NCBI GenBank assembly: GCA_032871835.1
Contig: CM065299.1
Span: 4,311,001 to 4,375,000, forward strand
Reading direction: 5' to 3'
Length of the DNA: 64,000 nucleotides
Source: Dipteronia dyeriana
Lineage: Eukaryota > Streptophyta > Magnoliopsida > Sapindales > Sapindaceae
Made by a program: the position numbers and the translations under genes. Position 1 is the first letter of the stretch; each line of letters starts with the position of its first letter. Of the stretch, positions 11,567-22,379 are shown in pieces. The notes below the pieces were generated by a model. It did no database searches and had not been told where the DNA came from. It saw nothing but the letters and a program-made list of their open reading frames with translations.

Positions 11567-11849
11567 TATCTCAACTAATTCGAGACGATTGAAACACCAT
11601 TATGTTATTGTCCAAATTTCTTCATGCACCTTATAACGATTGGCCCAATGCATAATTTCTTGAAATTGTATCAAATAAAATTTATTTAAAGCTCACCGAA
11701 TGATTAAATGATAATAATACCCCAAAAATCAACAGTTGGCATGCAATTGCTAATGAATTATAATGAACTTACATTGTTATGCCCAGTGAAACTTGTTGTG
11801 AAGATGGAGATCAGAGTCTTGAGAAGTGGTAAACTTCCAAGAAAACACA
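11567..11849. other. Intergenic, no gene seen
   Basis: AT-rich sequence between the copia LTR and the LTR-like repeat. Part of it may be internal sequence of the LTR-like element, because a minus-strand frame continues into it, but no family motif is clear. Confidence 0.3.
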
Positions 11850-13000
11850 ATATGGTTGGGATCTTGATCACTTCTAAATGAAAATCTGCAATAGTACGAA
11901 ACCGTATGAGTAGAACAATGATAATAAAGTTTGTTCCATAAAGATTGACAAATTGATTACCACAACTGATTATTTTGACAAACAAATAGTTGATAACTAA
12001 ATTACACTACTAACACTAATTAAATTAAACTATTACCATGAAATTGCAATTGATGAAGCTTAAATAAAAATGTAAACAAAGCAAAATCACACACAAGTAA
12101 ATAGTTGTATTTCTATTAGTAACTTAGGCTAAGACCATGAATCCACTTAACCAATTCTCACAAATTAATAGACACACTATTAAAAGTAAATTATGCAAGT
12201 ACAAATATAGACTCGTGACAACCTCTATTAGTCTCTACTCTCTCTCGAGTAAGAGAAACAACACCAATAACCTATCTCTCGATGGTCATCTGAAATGCAC
12301 ACAAGTTCGTTAAGTTTTATGGTTCACTAATTAAGTCCTAGAGACTAGCCTCGCGTATCTCTACCTTCCTAGACCTCTATCGGGCATTTCATTGATCACG
12401 TTATGTGCTTCTCCTTTCGGTACATCACACAACAACCAAGTAAACACTAAGTGCTAGCAATACACTCAATATTAATGAAATCATGAAATACACATATATA
12501 AGCACAAGCATTAGTGATAAAGTAGTGATCTTTATTAGCAATTCATGGTAAAGGTTTCATCTTGTTCTTAGCCAAGATGGAATAAGTTCATAATAGAAGA
12601 AATGACCATACAATAAATGAGATAAATACAAGCCATAAGTGAAATAAAACTAGTAAATAAGAGAGAAAGGGAAACAGTAAACTAAATGAAGAACTCATCA
12701 TCACTTGCTTGGATGTGCTAGATTTCTTCTATTCTTGACTCCTCTTGCTCCTAGGTGTGGTTTTAGTGGTTGATAAGGTGAGATTTGAGTTTAGATGGTG
12801 GCTTGATAAAGGATTTGAGTGATTTGGTGAAGGATTTGGGTGATTTGGTGAAGAATTTGGGTAAAAGGTGGTGTCTTGGAGGTTTTGGATTGTAAAGGGA
12901 GAGTTTAGAGCTCAAGGGTCGTGCTAGATAGCTGAAATGGGGTATTTCTTTGGAGATTAGGGCACTAACACAGAGGCCAGAGCTGATGTAGAGTGCTTAG
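11850..13000 (-). repeat. LTR-like dispersed repeat, copy 1 (inverted)
   Basis: This block is the reverse complement of 54425-55620 at moderate identity. Shared landmarks are TTGTTGTATGATGTA-like sequence, a CTCGAGAGAG-type tract followed by GTAGAGACTAATAGAGG, TGTGTCTAT then TGGTGAGAATT, and AACTTTATTAT. It includes a (TTTGGTGAAGGATTTGGGTGA)-like short tandem near 12815-12865. There is no long ORF. Its size and composition suggest a gypsy-type LTR or a large non-autonomous LTR derivative, but no TG/CA ends or target duplication were identified. Confidence 0.5.
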
Positions 13001-13431
13001 GCACTGTATAGGTCATTATTCGTATGGCACCTGAACAACGCCAACCTACTGGATTGAAGTCGCTCTGGGATGGGCGTTGTACGTAGGACACCTGTACAAC
13101 ACCTACCTACTGATCTTGGGTCACTTGTGGAGGTCGCTGCTCGTAGAGCGCCTATAGTGCGACCGATCCTTGCTTGTGCTCCAAAAATTGTTGTTATACC
13201 CCAAATTTCTCATTACTTTACCAAAATACCTCTGGAAGCCTAAAAACCTGTACTTGCTCATTTAAACCGTTAAATACTCTATTTATATTCGGAAAACGAA
13301 CGTAATTGATAAGAATTTTAGGCCACACCAAATGTAGAAATGAGAGTTATCATATCTCATATGCATTCTTGGCATGTTGTCAATTGCAAATGCCGAACAT
13401 TCATAAATAGAAATAAAGGGTGTCAATTTAT

Positions 13432-13482
<51 letters not shown>

Positions 13483-13870
13483 TGGCAGAGATTTACACAA
13501 CAAAACAAATAATGGTAGGAAAAAAAAATTAACTCTAATTTGAAGGCATGTATGATCACTGTATTGTTAGGATGCATGTCTTCTTATTACTTGCCCAAAC
13601 ATATATTAATGTGTTTCGAAAAGTTAAATCGTTCACTCCAACAGTGTGAAGTTAGGTTTTTTGAGAATATAAAGTCTATTTTTGGACACATAAAATCATT
13701 TAATATGATCGATTTTTGCATAAACAAATTTTGCCGTTTAGCTATTTGAAACGTGGGTGTAGAAGGCGCATGGGAGGGAAACGTGGTAAACACAATCTTA
13801 TGAATGTGTTTACCACTCTCTCCTATGCCTTCTATACTTGTGTGTCTTGTTTGAAAGCCTATTTTACTCA

Positions 13871-13909
<39 letters not shown>

Positions 13910-14046
13910 CTGCAACAAGATTTGCGGACACAAGAATCATGCTAAATATGATTATACAATAATTTCTAGTAATAAGTATGTCCAAATATATGACATAACA
14001 TACTTTATTCATATTTGTGTCGTTTGATCAATCATTGAAAACACAT
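13001..14046. other. Intergenic with two (TA)n tracts
   Basis: Perfect AT dinucleotide tracts lie at about 13434-13480 and 13875-13906. Several short ORFs cross them, visible as IYIYIY runs, and are artefacts. A GC-richer piece at 13000-13190 may belong to the neighbouring LTR-like repeat. No gene is supported. Confidence 0.5.
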
Positions 14047-14266
14047 TGTAGGATTAAACCAAGTTGTTAGTGGTTAGTAGTTAGGAGTTGTGTGCTAATA
14101 ATGTTAGTAGTTGTTAGTTGTTAGATGTTGTTTGTGGTTTGTGGTTAGCAGTTGTGTTTAATTAATGATTTGTCAGGATTACAACCTATATAAAGGTTGA
14201 TCCATTTCATTTTAATTCAACTCAATCAATAAAGAACTTATTCTACAAGATTGGTTGTTGTTCACA
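14047..14266 (+). mobile_element. 5' LTR of complete copia element
   Basis: This 220-bp LTR begins TGTAGGATTAAACC and ends GTTGTTCACA. It contains CCTATATAAAGG, a TATA-box candidate, near 14185-14200. Aligned by eye with the 3' LTR at 19004-19223 it shows 5 substitutions and no indels, about 97.7% identity. The preceding five bases, CACAT (14042-14046), are repeated after the 3' LTR. Confidence 0.9.
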
Positions 14267-14268
14267 TT

Positions 14269-14280
14269 TGGTATCAGAGC
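14269..14280 (+). promoter_or_regulatory. Primer binding site
   Basis: TGGTATCAGAGC lies two bases after the 5' LTR and is the canonical plant copia primer site, complementary to initiator tRNA-Met. Confidence 0.9.
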
Positions 14281-15047
14281 TTGAAGCTTGAGTGTGTGAG
14301 TGGTAAAGGCTGAGAGTGTGAGAGATACACTGTGAGTGAGAAATCTGAGCTAGATTCCAGTTGGGAATCGGATAGCTGGAAAAACTCACCGATGCCGGAT
14401 TTGAACCAAGAGAGGTTCAGAGGCTATTTTTTTTGGAACAAGACGAAGAAGGTTCAGTAAAAAAAAAAATGCAGCAGTGTTGCTTTCTCAGTCGCCACCG
14501 ACCGCCGGGGAGAGTGGGTTGTCACCACCACCACCAAAATCTTCAGAAGACGACCGTGATCAAAACTCAGGTGACCGGAGTCTAGATCTGACACCATTGA
14601 CGGTGAATCAGAGGAATTTCAGTTTCGTGACGTTTAGTTTTTCATCGCCGTTTCAGACGAGTTGACCGTCGTTGATAAGTCGAAGTTGCTGGTCATCCTT
14701 GCTAGAGCAAGACCGAGTCGACACTTGATAGGGAAAGTCACCGGAGAAGAGAGACATATCGAGATCAGAGGATTTTTTTTCTCTGTTAAAAGGAAGAGAA
14801 GAGAAGAGAAACAGACAGTTGACGTCTGTGTGAAAAGAGAGGAGTGATGTTGAATGTGATAAAAAAAAATAAAAATAAGGTGGCGTGCTTTGCTTAAAAA
14901 AAGGAGTAAAAGCAAAAAAATTTTTTTTATTGACTTTGTGCAGGTCACGCCGAAACCATTCTTGGTTTGTGTATTGTGTGTTAAATTTAGACATAATACC
15001 CCTCTTTAGTAAATTATAAATAGTACCCCTATTTGGTAAATTTACAA
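14281..15047 (+). other. Untranslated leader of the copia element
   Basis: About 770 bp lie between the primer site and the gag start. The leader has Pro/Ser-rich short ORFs (for example from 14477) and purine-rich stretches. I see no conserved protein. It may include the packaging signal, by analogy with other elements. Confidence 0.5.
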
Positions 15048-18000
15048 ATGGCTACCGCTAAAAATGGAAATAATATAATTCAGCCCCAAATACCTAAATT
15101 TAATGGAAAAACAAATTTTAAGTATTTGAGGGTCCAGATGCAACTTTTGTTCGAATACCAAGAGTTGTCAAACTGTTGTGTCCGATGGCATTATCGATTC
15201 AACAGATGCTGCAGCGATTTGGAAGGATCTGAAGGTGAGGTTTTTCATCAACCAGTCGCTAGATCCGATAATTTTTGAAAAAATTGCACATGCAACTTCA
15301 ACAAAAGGAGCATGAGATATTATGATGAATATGTACAGAGGAGTTGAAAAAGTAAAGAAAGTTCGCCTGTAAACTATACGGAGGCAGTTGGAGCTTCTTC
15401 AAATGACGAAAACAGAGAAGGTGGCAGATTATTTCTCGTGGACATTGGTACTTGTTAATCAGATGAAGTCCAATGGTGAGAAGATTTCAGATGTTCAGAT
15501 TATAGAGAAGATTCTCAGAACACTGAATTCAAAGTTTGAGTACAAAGTGACTGTCATAGAGGAGTCTAAAGATCTCGAGACGATGACGTTGGATGAGTTG
15601 ATGGGCTTACTCCAAGCCCATCAACAACGTCTGGATGAGAAGTCAGAATTTGAGGTGGAGGAGGCTTTACAAAGCCAGTTAAGTCTTAAGAAAGACAAGG
15701 ATGAGACTCAGAGGAATTCTAAGTCAAAACAGTGGGGTCGTAACTCGCAGAACAGAAAAGGAGGTGCTTCCAGTTCTATACAGGAAATGGGCAGAGGGAG
15801 CAACAACACTAATCAGAAGAATAAATATCAGATTAAGTGTTTTAATTGTAAAAAAATTGGCCACTACAAGGCTGAGTGCAGATCTAGAAAGCAAGATTTC
15901 CAAGCAAATGTTACAGAAAATGACGGTCATTCAGAAACATTGTTGCTAGCATGCAACATGGCAGAAGATGGAGCCAATAACAAATGGTTTCTGGATTCGG
16001 GCTGCAACAACCACATGTGTGGTGAGAAGAAGATGTTCACTTAGTTAGATGAATCCTTTACTTCATCAGTGAAGTTTGGGAATGACACAACGGTGCCAGT
16101 GATGGGGAAAGGTAAAATATCTATCACTTTGAATGACGGGTCCCAGAATGCCATCTCAGATGTACTGTTTGTCCCAAATCTGCATAAAAACTTATTGAGT
16201 GTGGGACAGCTTTCGGAGAAAGGATATGACATACGGATCCATGAAGGAATTTGCACCATCAGTAGTACACAAAACCTGGCTAATAGCAAAGGTAAAAATG
16301 TCACAAAACCGTTTGTTTTCGCTGCTTATTAACTGTGATAGTTTACCTTGCTTTAGTTCAGTAATTTGTGATGAGAATTGGTTATGGCACATGCTGTTTG
16401 GCCATGTGAATTTTGGAAGTCTGAAACAGCTAGCATCTAGGAAGATGGTTTCAGGATTACCTTCCATTAATTCTCCAGATAAAGTTTGCGAGACTTGTGT
16501 CTTGGGAAAGAAGCATAGAGACCCGATTCCCATAGGAAAGGCATGGAGAGCCAGTAAGCCCTTGGATCTGGTGCATTCATATTTATGCTTAATGGAGGTT
16601 CCATCAAATGGGAATTCCAAGTATTTTATTACCTTTATTGATGGCTTTACTAGGAAAGCTTAGGTGTATTTCTTGCAGCAGAAGTCAGATGATTGTGATG
16701 CCTTTAAAAGATTTAAGGCGAATGTTGAAAAGCAGTGTGGAAGACCTATCAAGACTTTGAAAATAGACAAAGGCACGAAATATATTGTCTGTGATGGATT
16801 CTTATAGAAGCATGGCATTAACTATCAAATGACAGCCAGATACACACCCCAGCAAAACGGAGTAGCTGAAATGAAGAATAGAACGGTCATGGATATGGTC
16901 AGGTGTATGTTGCACTTGAAGAATTTACCCAAAGGTTTTTGGGGTGATGCAGTTGCTTGTGTGTTCTATTTGTTGAACAGGTGCCCTACTAGAAGTGTTC
17001 TCGGAAAGACTCCACAGGAAGCTTGGACTCGATGCAAACCCAGTATTGGACATCTACGGGTGTTCAGCTGTATTTGTTATGCTCTTGTACCTGATATTTT
17101 GAGAAAGAAGCTTGATGACAAGGCAGAGAAGTGCATTTTCCTCGGCTACAGTCAGAAGACAAAAGGATACAAGCTGTATAATCCAGTATCCAGGAAGGTA
17201 ATTATCAGTCGAGATGTTACCTTTGATGAGCAAGGCTATTGGGATTGGTCTAGTGGTAATGGGAGCTCTTCAGAAGTTAATGTTGATATGGAAGAGATTG
17301 GTCAGGAGGAACCTAACCCAGTGACACCACCACATGGTGTAACACCACATCCAGCAGAATCTTCCAGTCATCCACAACGCCAAAGAGTTTTACCAACTCG
17401 TTTGTAGGATTGTGTTCTCAGTAATGACGATGATCTAAGTGATGAAGAGTTAGTGAATTTTGCACTATTTACAGATTGTGATCCTATCACATATGAAGAT
17501 GCAGCTCTAGATGATTGCTAGATAAAAGCAATGGATGAGGAGATAGGTGCAATTGAGAATAATAACACGTGGGAGCTTACTGATTTGCCTCGTTGTAAAC
17601 AACCCATTGGTGTTAAATGGGTGTACAAGACAAAACACAAGCCAAATGGTGAGGTGGAACGTTATAAAGCACGTCTAGTTGCAAAAGGCTACAAACAGAA
17701 ACCAAGAGTTGATTATTTTGAGGTTTTTGCACCAGTTGCCAGACTTGACACCGTTCGCTTGATTGTGTCTCTTGCCGCACAGAATCGCTGGAGAATCTTC
17801 CAGATGGATGTAAAATCGGCATTCTTAAATGGTGAGATAGAAGAAGAGGTCTACATTCACCAACCGATAGGTTTTGTGAAAATAGGGCAAGAAAATAAGG
17901 TCTACAAGTTGAAGAAGACCTTATATGGGTTGAAGCAGACACCCAGGGCATGGTATACACGCATTAACACATACTTTATTCAACATGAGTTCCAGTGATG

Positions 18001-18990
18001 TCCATACTAGCACACTCTGTACATCAAGTCAAATCCACAGGGAGATATTCTTATTGTGCGTCTGTATGTTGATGATTTCATTTTTACCGGCAATAACCCT
18101 GATATGATTACAGAGTTCAAGAAAGCAATGATTGGTCATTTTGAGATGACAGATTTAGGGTTGATGTCTTACTTCCTCGGCATTGAGGTGAGTCAGACGG
18201 ATGATGGCATATTCTTATGTCAAAAGAAGTATGCCGATGATGTGTTGAAGAAATTCAAGATGGAAGGATGAGATTTAAGTTAGTCAAAGATGCGTCAGGT
18301 GTGCTGATTGATGCTACCATCTTTCGGAGGCTAGTAGAAAGTTTAAGATACTTAACTTCTACTAGACCTGACATTGCATATGCAGTTGGGCTTATCAACA
18401 GGTTTATGGATTCTCCGAGGCAGTCTCACTTGCAGGCCGGCAAGCGTATTTTACGATATGTGAAAGGTACATTAGATGATGGTATCTGTTACTCTTCTGC
18501 TGATAAGATTGAACTTGTGGGATACACAGATAGTGACTGGGCAGGTGATATAGAGGAAAGGAAAAGTACTTCCAGATATGCTTTCCATCTGGGTTCCAGA
18601 GTATTTTCTTGGTCATCGAAAAAGCAGCAGATGGTTGCTTTATCGACTACAGAAGCCGAGTATATTGTAGTTGCTAGTGGCGCTACACAGGATGTATGGC
18701 TGCGTCGTATGCTTTGTGACTTGAAGCATCAACAGGAGGCTCCTACAGTGATCTACTGCGATAACAAGTCTACCATTTCAGTGACAAAGAATCCAATTTT
18801 TCATGGTAGGACTAAGCACATTGACATCAAGTTTCACTTCATTCGAGACTTGGTGAAGGACAACGAGATCGTGATTGAGTACTGTCGTTCTGAAGAGCAG
18901 GTTGCAGACATATTCACGAAGCAGCTCAAGGTTGATTCATTTCTAAAACTGAAGAAATCTTTGGGCATGATGAGTTATGGAAAACTTCGT
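15048..18990 (+). pseudogene. Copia gag-pol polyprotein, broken
   Basis: The start chosen is the ATG at 15048 (MATAKNGNN). Visible domains in order: gag with LEL/LLQMTKTEKVADYF; CCHC knuckle CFNCKKIGHYKAEC (about 15838-15880); protease WFLDSGCNNHMCG (about 15985-16020); pre-integrase HMLFGH...CETCVLGKKH (about 16387-16515); integrase with the YTPQQNGVAE segment (about 16838); reverse transcriptase from KWVYKTKHKPNG through FQMDVKSAFLNG and LYVDDFIF (about 17600-18080); and RNase H with YTDSDWAGD and STTEAEY (about 18520-18665). The frame changes near 15165, 16330 and 18260. In-frame stops lie near 15316 and 15371 and at 16042, 16661, 16805, 17405, 17519, 17996 and 18008. No intact enzyme remains, although most motifs are well preserved. 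Confidence 0.9.
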
Positions 18991-18992
18991 TT

Positions 18993-19003
18993 AAGGGGAG
19001 CTA
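18993..19003 (+). other. Polypurine tract
   Basis: AAGGGGAGCTA sits immediately before the 3' LTR and matches the plus-strand priming site expected at this position. Confidence 0.7.
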
Positions 19004-19223
19004 TGTAAGATTAAACCAAGTTGTTAGTGGTTAGTAGTTGGGAGTTGTGTGCTAATAATGTTAGTAGTTGTTAGTTGTTAGATGTTGTTTGTGGTTTGTG
19101 GTTAGCAGTTGTGTTTAATTAATGATTTGTCAGGATTACAACCTATATAAACGTTGATCCATTTCATTTTAATTCAACTCAATCAACAAAGAACTTATTC
19201 TACAAGATTAGTTGTTGTTCACA
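19004..19223 (+). mobile_element. 3' LTR of complete copia element
   Basis: This is a 220-bp copy of the LTR at 14047-14266 with five substitutions. It ends in TTCACA and is followed by the target duplication CACAT (19224-19228). Confidence 0.9.
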
Positions 19224-19442
19224 CACATGAATAATGATCTTAACATTTGATTTAGACCAAGATGTTCAAATTCCAAACAAAGAATATGCAAACGTAGCTA
19301 ATAGAACCTTAATTTGATATAATGAAAAATTGTTGCTCGTACATATATGGATTTTCAAAACCAAAACATTTAAAAATATACAGATTGCAGCGCCAAGGCC
19401 AATTGAATCTGAGTTCATAATAAGGATCTGTCATGTGTGTAA

Positions 19443-20140
19443 GGCTCAGTTTGGTATTGCTGTGCTGTTGGGGGAGTGTTTTTGAAATTGTTGTGAGGGG
19501 AAATTGCTTTTGGAATTATTGTGGGAATAATCAGCTGAGTGTTTGGTAAACTGATTTTCAAAAGTGCTGTGAGAACTAAAAGCAATTTCAATATGTTTGG
19601 TAAACTGAAATAAAAAGGGTTGTGAGTGTGTAAAATTACTAAAAGGACATAGACATCTACATGGTACTAATGTACTATACTTTATATTTTTCTTGTTTAT
19701 TTATGTTTAGTGTTATATAATTATGGTACTTTATTGAATTAATTAGCCCAATTTTTTATTCTACTTTATTTAATTAATTAACCTTATTTCTTTATTTCTT
19801 TATTTTATTCTATTTTATTTTTTTATTTCATTTTTATTCTATTTTATTGAATTAATCATCCCAATTTTTTTATACAGTTATGACAACATTTTTTTTTACA
19901 GAAATATAAGTCCATTTTTTTTTGTTAAATTTCGTTAAAGGCAAAGACAAAGTTGGAAAGTTAGTAAAATTTCATTTAATATCACTGTATCACGTTTTCT
20001 AAAAGTAGAAGCAGAACTCAGTTGGAAGAAGCTAAAAGTGACCAAAAGTACTTCCCCGCGATTTTACCAAACACTCTGTCTTATGTCCAGAATCACTTTT
20101 GACCCTAAAAGCAGCTGGAAAAATAATGCCAAACTAAGCC
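19443..20140. mobile_element. Tourist-like (PIF/Harbinger) MITE
   Basis: The left end, GGCTCAGTTTGGTATT, mirrors the right end, AATGCCAAACTAAGCC. Both are flanked by TAA (19440-19442 and 20141-20143), the 3-bp target duplication typical of PIF/Harbinger elements. The 698-bp interior is AT-rich with related subterminal motifs (GTTTGGTAAACTG occurs twice on the left). No ORF is present. Confidence 0.75.
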
Positions 20141-20143
20141 TAA

Positions 20144-21470
20144 GTAGTATAGTGGACCAAAAAAAAAAGGTATAGGAAACAGATCTTTTCAAGTACTTGT
20201 CTTGGAGGCTTAACAATTTACAAAGTAATGCTTTTGTTATATTTTGTGATATATAACCATTTTTGCCTGAAAAATATTTTCAGTGAAGAGGTACTCCCAT
20301 CTTTTCCCATCTAAGAATCTCCTCCATCCTTTTAGACTTGGGAATGATGCTATTGAGTTCTCCTACTATTTTTTTTACTATTTTTTTAATTAATTTTTTA
20401 ATATGTTTTAGTTGTTAAAATTTTGAAAATGTAAAATAGTTAAAAAATTATTATAACTTTTAATTAAAATTAGTAATTTAATTTAATGGTGATATTGGAA
20501 TTTTAAAAATATAAATTTGGAATGTGCATACAGTTTTAGGGAATGTCAATCTCATAACTCTTTAGTCATATGCATGTAAGTGGCGATAATGACACCCCTC
20601 AAGAACTATATTACACCCTTTTCGTAACCGCACCTATCAAAAATATATAAAAAATCTCTAATTTGTAATTAAACTCCACTTGATATCAAAAATATCATTT
20701 ATTTAATTATACTGTTTTGTATTTTTGTAAGTACACACCGCCAATAGAGTTGTTGAAATGTAAGATTTGTGTTATGTCTCAATTAATATGAAAGCAGATA
20801 AGTGTTAAGTAATATTTTTTTTTATAAAAAAATGGTGTTTTGAAGAATATCAATTTTTTTTTACAAGAAAGAACATCTAATATTGTTAAAAAAAAAAATT
20901 CTATAGTGTATTTGAAAATTCTGTTTATATACATAATGATTTTGTTATTCTAACAAAAATAATATAATTTAAATTAAAACTTATTTTTTTCACAACAAAA
21001 TTTGTTTCATGATTTTGATTCATTTTCCATACTTAACAATAAATTATTATTTCCTTTAAAAAGATTAAAAATATATTTAAAAGATAATCTAGGATTTATT
21101 AAACATTAATACTACGCATCCCACCTAAAATCCTATATTTTTCAAGTAAAATGGAAAGCTTTTTACTTTTTATGATATATGTTAATAGAATACTAATTAA
21201 TAATTATTGGTGGGTGTACTAACAAACAATTAATCATCTTAATAATTTTACTCAAGGGTATTATTGGATTTTTAAACACATACTAATTTACGGTATATCT
21301 ATAGTTTTTATGGGATGCAAACATCATATTATATTTATATTAATAGTATTTTTAAAGCCCATTCCTAAGCCCAAGCCCGTCCAAGCTTTACAACTCTAAA
21401 ATATTTTAAAAATGGAAATGGGCCATGACGTATTTGAAAAATACATATAGAGATAATGTAGACCCTGTCC
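20144..21470. other. AT-rich intergenic, no gene seen
   Basis: Low-complexity A/T-rich sequence with no ORF of interest. No clear repeat boundary was found. Confidence 0.45.
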
Positions 21471-21745
21471 TGTAGCTGTATTTCAGTCTGTTTTCGTTTT
21501 TATTTTTCAAAAAATATTTCAAAAACGTGTTCGTTAACCGTTTTCATTTTATTTTCGAAAAACAAAACCAGTATTAAAAGTAAAAGATTTGAAAAACACA
21601 AAATACTTGTTTTTCATTTTTCGTCTTTGTTTTTTACTTTTTTATATAAAAAAATCATTTTTCTTTAACTATTAATTATACTGTTATGCGTTTAATATGA
21701 CTAGGACAAGACGGGACAAGATTTTTAAATTACCAAAGTGCTCAT

Positions 21746-21748
<3 letters not shown>

Positions 21749-21782
<34 letters not shown>

Positions 21783-22107
21783 CAGAATAATTTTTTTCCA
21801 ACTACAACTAAAAGCATTCATACAATAATATATATATATATATATATGTATATTATAATATTATATAACATATTTTATATTATAATAATATATATAATAT
21901 ATATAATATTATAATATAGTTTATATATTATAGAATATTTCAAAATATTTTACATTTTATAATGTATTATAATATTTACATAATTAGTACATTAATATTC
22001 TATAATATATATATATATAATATTATGATTATATATAATAATAAAATATTATATACATAATATATAATAATATATAATAATATATTATTTAATATTATAT
22101 ATATATA
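21749..22107. repeat. (TA)-rich tract before the viral fossil
   Basis: A perfect (AT)n run lies at about 21749-21780, followed by some 330 bp of imperfect TA/ATT repeats that end abruptly where GC-richer viral-like sequence starts. TA-rich DNA also follows the fossil at 24113-24190. Confidence 0.85.
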
Positions 22108-22350
22108 GTGTGACTCGCTCCTCAGCCAAGGCCTTATAGAGCCCACTTCATCCCCTTGGGCCTGCCAGGCCTTCTACGTTGAAAAAAGGTCTGAGCAAGT
22201 CAGAGGAAAGAAACGGCTCGTCATTGATTACAAGCCTCTCAACCTTTTCCTCCAAGATGACAAATTCCCGGTCCCCAGAGCTAATACCTTGTTCTCCCAG
22301 ATACCCGGAGCCACAATTTTCTCCAAGTTCGACTTAGATCAACAGTCAAG
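22108..22350 (+). pseudogene. Caulimovirid-like reverse transcriptase fragment
   Basis: Translation shows the short motifs KKRLVIDYKPLN, FPVPRANTL and FSKFDLD, characteristic of the N-terminal part of reverse transcriptases of plant pararetroviruses and related Ty3 elements. Only about 80 codons are present; the YxDD active-site region is absent. The fragment is followed directly by movement-protein-like sequence in the same orientation, which is not the normal order. Caulimovirid origin is inferred mainly from that neighbour. It cannot encode an enzyme. Confidence 0.65.
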
Positions 22351-22379
22351 GCTGTCACCACCAGATAACCAACCTCAAT

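Larger units (their letters stand above)
14047..19223 (+). mobile_element. Complete Ty1/copia retrotransposon, disabled
   Basis: The 5177-bp element has 220-bp LTRs, a primer site TGGTATCAGAGC (14269-14280), a long leader, gag-pol, and a polypurine tract AAGGGGAGCTA (18993-19003). Its 5-bp target duplication is CACAT (14042-14046 and 19224-19228). Domain order is gag, protease, integrase, reverse transcriptase, RNase H, as in the copia superfamily. Several in-frame stops and at least three frame changes make the polyprotein non-functional. The short LTRs and rather long leader (about 770 bp before the gag ATG) are notable. Confidence 0.92.

Noticed and set aside
13340..14027. ORFs on both strands containing IYIYIY runs
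   Set aside because: They are created by (TA)n microsatellites crossing the frame.
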